64,000 nucleotides of DNA, from contig JANQPG010000092.1 of the NCBI GenBank assembly GCA_028289545.1, forward strand, positions 20,443-84,442. Reading direction: 5' to 3'. Positions 49,433 through 58,379 of the stretch are shown here, piece after piece. The notes under the pieces were generated by a model that saw only the letters and a list, made by a program, of their open reading frames with translations, did no database searches and was not told the DNA's origin. The translations under genes and the position numbers were made by a program. The DNA is from Woeseiaceae bacterium (GTDB lineage: Bacteria; Pseudomonadota; Gammaproteobacteria; Steroidobacterales; Woeseiaceae). Within the stretch, counting starts at the first letter, position 1, and every line of letters begins with the position of its first letter.

Positions 49433-50942
49433 AATTACGCGTCACTACGTCCGGATCGGCTCGCGGCAGATACATTATCGACGAGCCGGCTCGGGTATAC
49501 CCGTCGTGTTGCTCCATGAATCGCCGCGCTCGTCGCTGTCGCTGGTGCCGCTGATCGAGTCGCTTGCCGAGGATTTCCTGGTGATAGCGCCGGATACGCC
49601 GGGCTACGGTTTGTCCGACCCCATTGCGGACCCGCACGCCGATTCTGCGCCCGAGTTGCAAACGTATGCGCACGCGCTGCTGGAGACGCTCGATGCCGTT
49701 GGCGTTCAACGGTTCTCGCTCTACGGCACGCATACCGGCGCGTGTATAGCGGTTGAAACGGCGCTCAGCGCGCCGGAGCGCGTAGCCCGCCTGGTCCTCG
49801 ACGGCTGCCCGCTGTTTACCGGGGAAGAGCGTGACGATCTTCTGGAGCACTATCTGCCGGCGTTCGAGCCGCGGTGGGATGGCTCGCACTTGACCTCACT
49901 CTGGTCGCGGATCGACGATCTGGGGCGCTTTTTTCCGTGGTACAGCCGTGATCCCGAACACCGACTTCCCGGGGATCCGCTGTCTCTCGCTGCGAAACAG
50001 CGAACCGTGCAGGGTTTTCTGGAGTCCGGATCCGACTACGGCCGCGCCTACGCACTGGCGTTTGGACATTCGACTGAGACAGCTCTGGCGGAATTGAGCG
50101 TCCGGACAGATATTATTGCCCGCCCGAGCGACCTGTTGGCTGAGCACGTCGAGCGACTGCCGGCGTCGGCGGAGCGTGTCGTCGCACGGCGCGTGACCGA
50201 AGAGGAGTGGGCTTCGGCGGTAGCGGCCGCATTGGTACCCGACGGTGACAGTGAGGTACCTCCGCCCGTGCCTCCGTTGTCCTTCGAATCCGGCCGTCGC
50301 GTCTTCATACCGACATTTCACGGCAGCTTGCACGCGCGCGTCTCCGGAAGCGGCGAAAAGCCGTGGCTGGTGTTTTTCCACGACATTCCCGGTAACTTCG
50401 CCACACACGAAGAGCAAATAGCGGCGTTGACGGCGGACTATCGGGTGCTGGCGATCGACCTGCCGGGGTGCGCCGACTCCCGATCGGGTTGGCTGCACGA
50501 CAGCTGTCCGAATGCCCGCGAAAGGCTGGAAGCTGCGCTGCAGCTGATCGCCGCTGCGTTGCGGAAGCTCGACACAGACTCGCCGGTGCTGACGGGGGCT
50601 GGCGCGGGTCGTGTCGTCGCTTTGCGCCTGGCCGATCGGGGTCTGGGGACGTTTGCGGACACGGGCGATCAGGACGCAGGCATGCTTTGGCCGGCGGATG
50701 CGGTGGAGGTCGAGCAGTTCGCCGCCGCCGTGCGCCCCAAAAAAGACGGCGCACATCTCTGGTCGCAATGGATGCGGTTCAGGAGTCACCTGGTCGATCG
50801 GGCTTCTGGACCGGCTGACGGATTCGAGTCGCTCGAAAGGCGAGTGACGTTACAGACCCATTCGCGTGTTGCGGCGTTGTCGAAATCGTACGGCGCGATA
50901 GAGCTGCTGGCTGCGCTGGTGAACATCGATCGTATCCCGTAA
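49422..50942 (+). CDS. tandem two-domain alpha/beta-hydrolase-fold protein with atypical nucleophile elbows
   Basis: Domain 1 VVLLHESPRSS..APDTPGYGLSDP..LYGTHTGACIAVE; domain 2 WLVFFHDIPGNFATHEEQIAAL..AIDLPGCADS..LTGAGAGRVVALR. Confidence 0.85.
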   Translation: MPAEITRHYVRIGSRQIHYRRAGSGIPVVLLHESPRSSLSLVPLIESLAEDFLVIAPDTPGYGLSDPIADPHADSAPELQTYAHALLETLDAVGVQRFSLYGTHTGACIAVETALSAPERVARLVLDGCPLFTGEERDDLLEHYLPAFEPRWDGSHLTSLWSRIDDLGRFFPWYSRDPEHRLPGDPLSLAAKQRTVQGFLESGSDYGRAYALAFGHSTETALAELSVRTDIIARPSDLLAEHVERLPASAERVVARRVTEEEWASAVAAALVPDGDSEVPPPVPPLSFESGRRVFIPTFHGSLHARVSGSGEKPWLVFFHDIPGNFATHEEQIAALTADYRVLAIDLPGCADSRSGWLHDSCPNARERLEAALQLIAAALRKLDTDSPVLTGAGAGRVVALRLADRGLGTFADTGDQDAGMLWPADAVEVEQFAAAVRPKKDGAHLWSQWMRFRSHLVDRASGPADGFESLERRVTLQTHSRVAALSKSYGAIELLAALVNIDRIP

Positions 50943-51057
50943 TCAACGTCCGTGAGTTGCCATCCGGCGCCCCGTCGAAAAGACATCAATCTTTCCGGTA
51001 CTTCGCACCGAGTGCATTGATACACTGCCGAACTCCGTCTTAACCGAAAGGCAAGCA

Positions 51058-52236
51058 ATGAACTCGAGTTCGAATGTGGACGTAGTTGTTTTTGGTGCGA
51101 CCGGGTTCACCGGGCAGCTGATTGTTGAATACATGGCGTCCCGGTTCGAGCCGGGCTCCGGCTTGTCATGGGCCATGGCCGGGCGGTCGCCCGATAAACT
51201 TGCCGCTGTCCGGGAGAGCATGGGTGCACCCGACGAGACTCCGCTCATCGTGGCTGACGCCGCAGATGCTGCGAGCCTCCGCGCCATGGCGAACCGGACG
51301 TCATGCATTATTTCGGCCGTGGGGCCGTACACCCACTACGGCTCGGAACTGCTGGCCGCTTGCGCCGCAACCGGAACCGACTACGTCGATCTGTGCGGCG
51401 AACCCCTCTGGATGCACGAGATGATCGAGACCTACTCGGACGCAGCCCGGGCGTCGGGCGCTCGCATCGTACACTCCTGCGGCTTCGACTCCGTTCCCTT
51501 CGACCTCGGCGTCCAGCAGCTCCAGTCCGAGGCCGTCAATCGATTCGGCGCACCTTGTTCGCGCGTACGCGGCCGTGTCCGGAAGATGGTTGGCACGTTC
51601 TCGGGCGGCACGGCCGCTTCGGGTGCGGCCACTCTGGCGCAGGTCCGCGAAAATCCCGCGTTACTCGAGGTGTTGAAGAATCCCTTTGCCCTGGCGGAGG
51701 GCTTCAAGGGGCCGCCGCAGCCCCCTGGCAACAAAGTGATTCAGGAGGCGGGCATCTGGCTTGCGCCGTTTATCATGGCGCCCATCAACACGAAGAACAT
51801 TCATCGCTCGAATCAACTGTCGGGGCATCCCTACGGAAAAGACTTCGTGTATGACGAAATGGTCCTGACGGGACCGGGAGAAAAAGGCCAGGCAACGGCT
51901 GAGGCCGTCGCGGCGGCGTTTGGTATGTCCACGGGCGGCAAGGAGCCGCCGGCGCCCGGTGAAGGCCCGTCGCGCGAGGAGCGGGACGCCGGGCACTACG
52001 AGTATGCTGCTGTAGGAACCGGGCCCGACGGCGAGACGCTCAGTGTGGTCGTCACGGGAGACAAGGATCCGGGATACGGGTCTACGTCGAAGATCATTGC
52101 CGAGGCAGCAGCGTGTCTCGTTCAGGATTGTCCCGATCTGCCGGGCGGGATCTACACGCCGGCGGTTGCGATGGGGTCGAAGCTGCGTGAGCGTCTGATT
52201 GCCTCGGCCGGTCTGACGTTTCAAATCGAGGAATAG
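51058..52236 (+). CDS. saccharopine-dehydrogenase-like NADP-binding / trans-acting enoyl reductase family protein
   Basis: VDVVVFGATGFTGQLIVEYMASR..WAMAGRSPDKL..YVDLCGEPLWMHEMI..RIVHSCGFDSVPFDLG. Confidence 0.9.
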   Translation: MNSSSNVDVVVFGATGFTGQLIVEYMASRFEPGSGLSWAMAGRSPDKLAAVRESMGAPDETPLIVADAADAASLRAMANRTSCIISAVGPYTHYGSELLAACAATGTDYVDLCGEPLWMHEMIETYSDAARASGARIVHSCGFDSVPFDLGVQQLQSEAVNRFGAPCSRVRGRVRKMVGTFSGGTAASGAATLAQVRENPALLEVLKNPFALAEGFKGPPQPPGNKVIQEAGIWLAPFIMAPINTKNIHRSNQLSGHPYGKDFVYDEMVLTGPGEKGQATAEAVAAAFGMSTGGKEPPAPGEGPSREERDAGHYEYAAVGTGPDGETLSVVVTGDKDPGYGSTSKIIAEAAACLVQDCPDLPGGIYTPAVAMGSKLRERLIASAGLTFQIEE

Positions 52237-52242
52237 ACGGGA

Positions 52243-53157
52243 GTGCCTGCCATGCGTTACCTCGTTTCACTGTTGTTGCTCGCCTCGCTGACCGCCACCG
52301 CCCAGGAGGAATGGCCCGTTCTGTCGGGCCCGTACCTGGGGCAGGAACCGCCCGGCATGACGCCCGAAGTGTTTGCGCCGGGTCTGATTTCCCTGGAAGA
52401 GGAGCGGGAGCTGAACGCCGTGTTTTCTCCGGACGGGCGCATATTCATGTTTTCGAAAGTGGAAGACGGTGTCGCCAAGATGTTCTTCAGCTTTCATCGG
52501 GATGATGGAATATGGCAGGAACCGCGGATGGCCGGGCCGTCCAAGACGTTTCCCAATCACCATGACGTCGACATGGCGTTTTCGCCCGACGGCGGCTGGG
52601 TGTATTTCATTTCCGATCGGCCGCTGCCCGGCTATTCACTCGAACGCTTTAACATCTGGCGCAGTAAAGTGACTCGCCATGGCCTTCTGGACCCGGAACC
52701 CCTGGGGCCTCACATCAACGGGCCCGGCAGCGAGCTTTATCCCATGCTCGTCGCAGACGGCAGCTTGTACTTCTCGGCGGAGCGCGACGACAGCATCGGC
52801 GGACGTGACAGTTATCGGGCGCAGTTCCGGGACGGCGACTTTGAGACGCCGGTCAATCTCGGGCCTGGCATCAACAGCGAAGTCAACGAAGGGGACATCT
52901 ACGTTAGTCCGGACGAAACCTACATCATCCATGTCTCGGCGGATCGGCCGGATGGTCTTGGAGGTGCCGACCTCTATATCAGCTTCCGCCAGGACGACGG
53001 CTCGTGGGGGCAGGGCATCCACATGGACCACGGCATCAACTCCGCGGAGACTGACTACTGCCCGATGGTGAGCCCCGACGGCAAGTATTTCTTCTTTACG
53101 CAGGGCGAAGAAATTATGTGGATGGACGCCGCGGTTGTGGAGGAGTATCGGGAGTAG
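52243..53157 (+). CDS. secreted PD40/TolB-like beta-propeller protein
   Basis: Signal peptide; NAVFSPDGRIFMFSK, MAFSPDGGWVYFISDR, YVSPDETYIIHVS, PMVSPDGKYFFFT repeats. Confidence 0.85.
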   Translation: MPAMRYLVSLLLLASLTATAQEEWPVLSGPYLGQEPPGMTPEVFAPGLISLEEERELNAVFSPDGRIFMFSKVEDGVAKMFFSFHRDDGIWQEPRMAGPSKTFPNHHDVDMAFSPDGGWVYFISDRPLPGYSLERFNIWRSKVTRHGLLDPEPLGPHINGPGSELYPMLVADGSLYFSAERDDSIGGRDSYRAQFRDGDFETPVNLGPGINSEVNEGDIYVSPDETYIIHVSADRPDGLGGADLYISFRQDDGSWGQGIHMDHGINSAETDYCPMVSPDGKYFFFTQGEEIMWMDAAVVEEYRE

Positions 53158-53439
53158 GCGCGGCGATGAGAATATGGAGAGCATCGCTTTGTAAACAAGC
53201 AGGTGCGAGGTGACGTGGAGTCAGGATTGGATTGGCTGGTTTCGATAGGTTTTATAACTCGGACTCGACCGCGCAGGCATTGTCAGATTTGGTCGATCCT
53301 AGCAGCCGCTTTACGCTCGCTTGCTGCCGTCTACAAGGCCAAGCACTGTCCGACGGCAAAGAACCCATTGCAGCCTGTCACGATCTTGCAAGTTCACGCC
53401 GCCTCGTAGGTTATTTTACAGTTAGTTGGCATTGGAATT

Positions 53440-53874
53440 ATGCGATTCAATCGCCGTCAATCAGATGCGTATCGAACCTTTGAATCTCGGTGGGAAGAGG
53501 TCGGATATGAAAATTTGACTGAATTTGAGCGGCAGGTCGTGGCCCTGGAAGCGCTCGAAGGTGATGTAATGAACGGTGGTCTGAGCCAGTATTTCTCTAA
53601 TTCGTCAGGTGACCTTGCAGCTGAAGCCCTTATTGCGCTTGACAATCTAGGCGCATGGCAAACATACAAGGCTCTAACGTCCGCTATCGCCAAGATTTGG
53701 GCAGACGGTTATCCGAACGACAGGGCTGAACGCTTCAAACCGCTGGAGGACGCAGAGGAACGAGACGAGAACCTGCTGGACGAAGAAACTGAGGTTATCC
53801 AAGATCTGCCAGAGGACTTTCTGGCACTTGCACTCGACAAACTGGCCGTCCAGTACCAAGGAGACGAGAGTTGA
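53440..53874 (+). CDS. DUF4375 (DMP19-like) domain protein
   Basis: LEALEGDVMNGGLSQYFSNSSGDLAAEALIALDNLGA. Confidence 0.8.
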   Translation: MRFNRRQSDAYRTFESRWEEVGYENLTEFERQVVALEALEGDVMNGGLSQYFSNSSGDLAAEALIALDNLGAWQTYKALTSAIAKIWADGYPNDRAERFKPLEDAEERDENLLDEETEVIQDLPEDFLALALDKLAVQYQGDES

Positions 53875-54038
53875 CTCCCACGACTGACCGCTTACCGACT
53901 GCAAGCTCACGGTGAATCTTGCCGTTCGAGCGTCTGCTGTTCGGAAAAGCTGACCTTCACGGCGTATCCTGGTCGGACACCGGCAGTAGGATCAAATACA
54001 GACTAATTACAACAACTAGGTGTATTGCTCGGCACTCG

Positions 54039-54072
54039 ATCTGACGGACACTGTCAGATGAGGTAATACCTC
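54039..54072. repeat. two adjacent inverted repeats downstream of protease gene
   Basis: ATCTGAC-ggacact-GTCAGAT (54039-54059) and GAGGTA-a-TACCTC (54060-54072). Confidence 0.55.
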
Positions 54073-54174
54073 GACCGTCCGCTGCCGCACACTTCAAACA
54101 ATCACCATCTTCAGAATGTTGCTGCGCTGTCGGTCGGCCTTCGCCAAAACCAGCCCTTGATCCGGCGTCACATC

Positions 54175-55290
54175 CTACTTTTCCAAGTTGCTGATCGCCT
54201 TGGCTATAAGCTCAGCGCTCGTCGCTTCTCCACCCCACTGGCTGCGTCGATGATGCATGCCAACGAGCCGCAGACCACTCGCAGAAAACAGCGGCGCTCC
54301 GGCACTGCCTCCACCGGTATCACACAAGTGGTAAATTCGGTCGCTACCCACTTTGACGACACTGCAGCCGGCGGACATAACGGCTAACTTTGTTGGATCG
54401 CCACGAAAATAGATGCCAACTAGCTGTTGACCCGCGAAACCGTTCTCGTAGCTCGCCACGTCTATGCCAGGGTGCTCGCTGGGTAGCTCGCTTGGCGTGT
54501 TGAAAATGGCGAAGTCGTTCTCGTTATCTACGTAGACTGGCGCCTGGTCAATCTTGTACGTGCTCGTGTTGTTGCGGTCTCCAATCGAAAGCACCGAACC
54601 ATCGCCTACACAATGGGCGGCAGTAACTACGAAACCGCCGGTAGTTAGAAACGCGGAACAGGCCAACACGTAGCCATCCTCCTCTACAAACCGCAAAAGG
54701 CCGATGGCAGGCGCCACAGAACGCACCGGATGATCGCCGCGTAGCGCTGCTACCGGAACCGAGTCGTCTGGACCAACTATCCCTCCAAGCAAGGATGGCG
54801 AGCTACGTGGGCCAGGTAACGTCGGTCCGGTACCTGGCTCCCTCTGATCAAGGAAACTCTTCAAGCTCGCGGCTAGTGCAGGATCGTGAACAAGTCCAGC
54901 ATCAAGCAGGAACGAAAGGTTCTCTGCCGCCTTGTCTGAGTCACCTTCTGTTTTTATCATTTCTAGAATTCGCTCGGACTCGGCCCTTTGCGCTTCAATC
55001 GTTCGCTGGAGCGACCCGTTAACCACCGCAACGACACCGTTTCCGACCGCGGCAACAGTCGCGGCGAGGATTGCTACAACAAGCGGGTTTCTCCATCCTG
55101 AACGACGTACTTCCTCGACCGACAACCTGTGGCCTGCTTGCTTGAGTTGCAGTTCTTCCCGTTGATGGACTAATTCTCTTTCTTTGAAGCGCCGATTGGC
55201 CTCGAATTTTTCTCGCTCAAGTTGGAGCGCGGCGTCGCGGTTGGCGTTCGTCTGCTCCGGTCCCGTAGCTTTTTCGTCTCTCGTTTCCAT
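54175..55290 (-). CDS. membrane-anchored trypsin-like serine protease with N-terminal coiled-coil/TM module
   Basis: LEREKFEANRRFKEREL coiled coil; TM NPLVVAILAATVAAVGNGVVAVV; triad TAAHC, ENDFAIF, DTGGGSAGAPLF. Confidence 0.87.
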   Translation of the reverse strand: METRDEKATGPEQTNANRDAALQLEREKFEANRRFKERELVHQREELQLKQAGHRLSVEEVRRSGWRNPLVVAILAATVAAVGNGVVAVVNGSLQRTIEAQRAESERILEMIKTEGDSDKAAENLSFLLDAGLVHDPALAASLKSFLDQREPGTGPTLPGPRSSPSLLGGIVGPDDSVPVAALRGDHPVRSVAPAIGLLRFVEEDGYVLACSAFLTTGGFVVTAAHCVGDGSVLSIGDRNNTSTYKIDQAPVYVDNENDFAIFNTPSELPSEHPGIDVASYENGFAGQQLVGIYFRGDPTKLAVMSAGCSVVKVGSDRIYHLCDTGGGSAGAPLFSASGLRLVGMHHRRSQWGGEATSAELIAKAISNLEK

Positions 55291-55451
55291 TAATGCTCGC
55301 CGATGCCACTAGGCTCGATCAAGTCTGACAGTGCCTGTACGGTAGGGTCTGGGTTATCACAACTAGGGCTGCTGGTCCTTCTCAACGTAACGAGCTTGAC
55401 CGTCTTTGGCCTATTAGTGACGAGTTTCTTCTGCAAGAACTCTGGAATCGA

Positions 55452-57284
55452 TCAATTGGGTTCAGTATCCACGGATAAGAAATCCGCGAACATCTCCGTG
55501 AACTCATATCTCTCCACATCGTCCTCTACATATCTCTCAACCTCACGAATTTGCTCACAATTCATCTCGACCCAGAATGTCTCTAGAACCATTGATTTTC
55601 GTGTGCGTTTTTCAGAGCCGATCAGGAGCTTTGCGTCATCAGTTTCCGTGAAGCTGAAGGCGCTACCATCCGGAAGGTCTAAACATGCCAGATGAATGTA
55701 GTTCTCTGGTTCTCGCTTTCTAGTTAGATACGCCTTTACTCCATTTTCGTTCAATTCGGCTATTTTTTCTCGATTGGATGCTTCATCAGCTGTTCCGAGG
55801 TCCGAGTCAAGAAGAACGCAGTAGGGTAGACCAAATTGATCAGCGAGTTGCAGCGTCACCCAGTGTTTGAGGTTGCCGCAGCCTCCAATCGGAATCACAG
55901 CAAAGTTCCGCTCTTCCAAAGTTGCCTCAAGGAAGCCGCCCGTCTTGAGGATGCTCGCTGTATGATGAACAAACGTTACGTCACTTTTGCCTTCCACCAG
56001 AAGGATCGCGGCAGCGCTCCTTGAAATGGGATCAGGAAGAACTCCAAGAGTGTCCGCAATCTTCTTGAATACTTCGTCAGTGCCCGCCGTGACACGTCTC
56101 TCAGCACCATCACTTTCGATAAGTCTTAGACTCTCCAGAGGTAGAAGACCAGCAAGTGCAGGGGTATGCGTGGTAAGTATTATCTGGACGTTGGCCGCAG
56201 TAGACAACTCTAGGAAAGCACTTATCAGCATTTCCTGATGGTCAGGATGTTGAGATGTTTCTGGTTCCTCGAATGCGTAGATGACCTCGCTTGATGTTCC
56301 CTCAGACCTTCTCCTTTCTGCCTCTGCACGAAAGAAATTAAGCAAGATTAGTCTGCGGACTCCACTGCCTCGCTTATTTACCGATATGCCGTCTTCTGAT
56401 TTTATAGATAACTTAAATTGAGAATCGAATTTTGGTTCGGTTTTAAATTCTGGAGTGAGTTCATGCGCTAGTTCCGGCGCCATTTCTTTTAGCTTTACTA
56501 GAGTTCTAGCTGCAGTCTCCGTAGCCTTCCGGCGCACTTGCGTCTTGATATGCTCCAGTTCGTGCTCAAGATCTCTCAGCGCTTGCTGTACCGCTGTTTT
56601 CATTGGGTCAGCTACTTCTTTGTCGTCATCACGACTAGCACGGTCAGACTGGAAGAGCGCGAATATGGGTAAATAGTCTTTGATCGTTTCGTAGGCCTTC
56701 TTGGCATCTTCTTTGTCCACCAATAGGTCGATCGGACTAAGTTCCAGTTCGCCGACATGGTTTCGAATAGCACTGCGGATAGAAGCGTTTACGTTTCCGT
56801 TATATTGATCTTCTTGAACGCCAAGCTGTGATGCTCGAGCTCTCAGGTCGGCGCGCCTCAGTTCAAGTAGATCTTCGCATCCCGCCGCCGTGGGGTGCAT
56901 GCAACGCAAATAGACCTTCTCCTTCGGCTTTGCAGCAGTGGCAGAAAAGACTTTCTTTATTTCGAGCTCGCCTTCTCTGTTTAGAAGGTGTTCATTCGCG
57001 AGGCTGGTAGGGTTGGATGCGTCTATGATGATTTCGTCAGGTAGATCCGAAAAGACACAACTTATTTCGATATTGCGACCTTCGGCGTCGATAGACAGAT
57101 CTTCGCGTTCGCAAGGAACAACAGAGTTGTTGAAGAAGATCTCCAACGCTTCGAGCACTGTTGATTTTCCTACATCATTCTTGCCGATGAATGCGGTTAA
57201 GTTACCAATGTTTATTGGCGTTTCTTCGCGATACCCACGAAAGTTTCTAAGAATGACCGTCTCTAATCTCATTTGCGCCTCCAT
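55452..57284 (-). CDS. OLD-family ATP-dependent endonuclease (ABC ATPase plus TOPRIM)
   Basis: Walker A GKNDVGKST, signature RGSGVRRLILLNFF, Walker B VIYAFEEPETSQHP, TOPRIM LLVEGKSDVTF and CVLLDSDLG. Confidence 0.93.
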   Translation of the reverse strand: MEAQMRLETVILRNFRGYREETPINIGNLTAFIGKNDVGKSTVLEALEIFFNNSVVPCEREDLSIDAEGRNIEISCVFSDLPDEIIIDASNPTSLANEHLLNREGELEIKKVFSATAAKPKEKVYLRCMHPTAAGCEDLLELRRADLRARASQLGVQEDQYNGNVNASIRSAIRNHVGELELSPIDLLVDKEDAKKAYETIKDYLPIFALFQSDRASRDDDKEVADPMKTAVQQALRDLEHELEHIKTQVRRKATETAARTLVKLKEMAPELAHELTPEFKTEPKFDSQFKLSIKSEDGISVNKRGSGVRRLILLNFFRAEAERRRSEGTSSEVIYAFEEPETSQHPDHQEMLISAFLELSTAANVQIILTTHTPALAGLLPLESLRLIESDGAERRVTAGTDEVFKKIADTLGVLPDPISRSAAAILLVEGKSDVTFVHHTASILKTGGFLEATLEERNFAVIPIGGCGNLKHWVTLQLADQFGLPYCVLLDSDLGTADEASNREKIAELNENGVKAYLTRKREPENYIHLACLDLPDGSAFSFTETDDAKLLIGSEKRTRKSMVLETFWVEMNCEQIREVERYVEDDVERYEFTEMFADFLSVDTEPN

Positions 57285-57719
57285 CCGCGCGAATAGCGCT
57301 GAGCGCGTTAGGGACTATCGCCTCAGTATCTCTATATAGGAAAAAACAATCAAATAAACCGTTATGACGGCCAATCAGAGTTCTATGCTCGGACTGAGCC
57401 GTTCTGGGGAAAAATATCTGTGAGGGTTCCTGGAGCGGACTTGTAGTTGCCGTAAAAGCCAATAATAACAATAATTTATCTGTCGTCGGGTAGTCCTGAC
57501 TTTTGTGTATTACTTAGGTTAAAAGACGTTTTACGAACATGTTTCTCACGCGAGAGAGCCATAGCTATCGTTGCTCCTTGGTTCGTTCCCAAAAGAACAA
57601 GATGGCGTAAGTGAAACTCGCGATAAGGCCCAATAACCGGCCTCAAGCCTGCCGGTTCCGAGCTGTATTCTTCAGCAAAACATCAACCTGTTGCGTGGTA
57701 CCTTGATCTTTCATGGAAT

Positions 57720-57733
57720 ATCATGAAAATGAT
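57720..57733 (+). promoter_or_regulatory. putative autoregulatory operator of RHH antitoxin
   Basis: ATCAT-gaaa-ATGAT inverted repeat immediately upstream of in-frame ATG 57737. Confidence 0.5.
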
Positions 57734-57736
57734 GAT

Positions 57737-57949
57737 ATGGCTATGGTCAAAATAAGCTCACAAGTTGAAGAGGCGGAATGGACAGCGTTGCAGGATATTG
57801 CGCGCGAGTCTCACCAAAGCATTTCCGGGCTCCTGACCGAGGCAATTGCGGACTACGTTCGCAAGCGTCGCCTGCGCCCGGTCGTTCTGGATCACCTCGA
57901 GGAATCGATGGACGAGAACGAAGAGCTAGGCCGTCGCCTTGCTGAGTGA
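57737..57949 (+). CDS. ribbon-helix-helix (CopG-like) antitoxin
   Basis: MVKISSQVEEAEWTALQDIARESHQSISGLLTEAIADYVRKRR; ORF open from 57713. Confidence 0.8.
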   Translation: MAMVKISSQVEEAEWTALQDIARESHQSISGLLTEAIADYVRKRRLRPVVLDHLEESMDENEELGRRLAE

Positions 57950-58325
57950 TGCCGTTCAGTATCTGACCCTCGAAGAAGTCCTTGTTATCCATGAACGGTT
58001 GATAGACCGATTTGGTGGCGCCAAGGGCATCCGCGATCAGGGGCTTCTGGAAAGTGCCCTCTACCGGCCGCAGACCGGATACTACGATGACCTCCCGTCG
58101 ATGGCGGCGGCGCTATTTGAATCGTTGCTGCTGAATCACGCATTCGTGGACGGGAACAAGAGGATCGCGTTCTTTGCTGCTGACGTATTTCTTCGCCTGA
58201 ATGGATGGAAGATATCGGTTGACGGTGTCGAAGCACATGGTTTCCTGATCGGCCACCTCGAGGCCGGAACCTGTAGCCACGAGGCACTGCGCAAGTGGAT
58301 CCTGGATCATCTCGAGAAGATCTAG
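57939..58325 (+). CDS. doc: Fic/Doc (death-on-curing) family toxin
   Basis: HAFVDGNKRIAFFAADVFLRLNG Doc motif; overlaps antitoxin. Confidence 0.9.
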   Translation: MLSDAVQYLTLEEVLVIHERLIDRFGGAKGIRDQGLLESALYRPQTGYYDDLPSMAAALFESLLLNHAFVDGNKRIAFFAADVFLRLNGWKISVDGVEAHGFLIGHLEAGTCSHEALRKWILDHLEKI

Positions 58326-58379
58326 GCTGATTCCAGCCAACTGGTGGACGGCCTAGCGCCAAGTGCTGGAGGCCAGCAA

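Noticed and set aside
53203-53483. Short ORFs at the left island edge, possible gene remnant
   Set aside because: No recognisable domain and mutually overlapping frames; cannot distinguish remnant from noncoding DNA
55303-55695. Ser/Thr-rich 130 aa plus-strand ORF overlapping the nuclease C-terminus
   Set aside because: Low complexity, no ribosome-binding site or domain evident, overlaps conserved CDS
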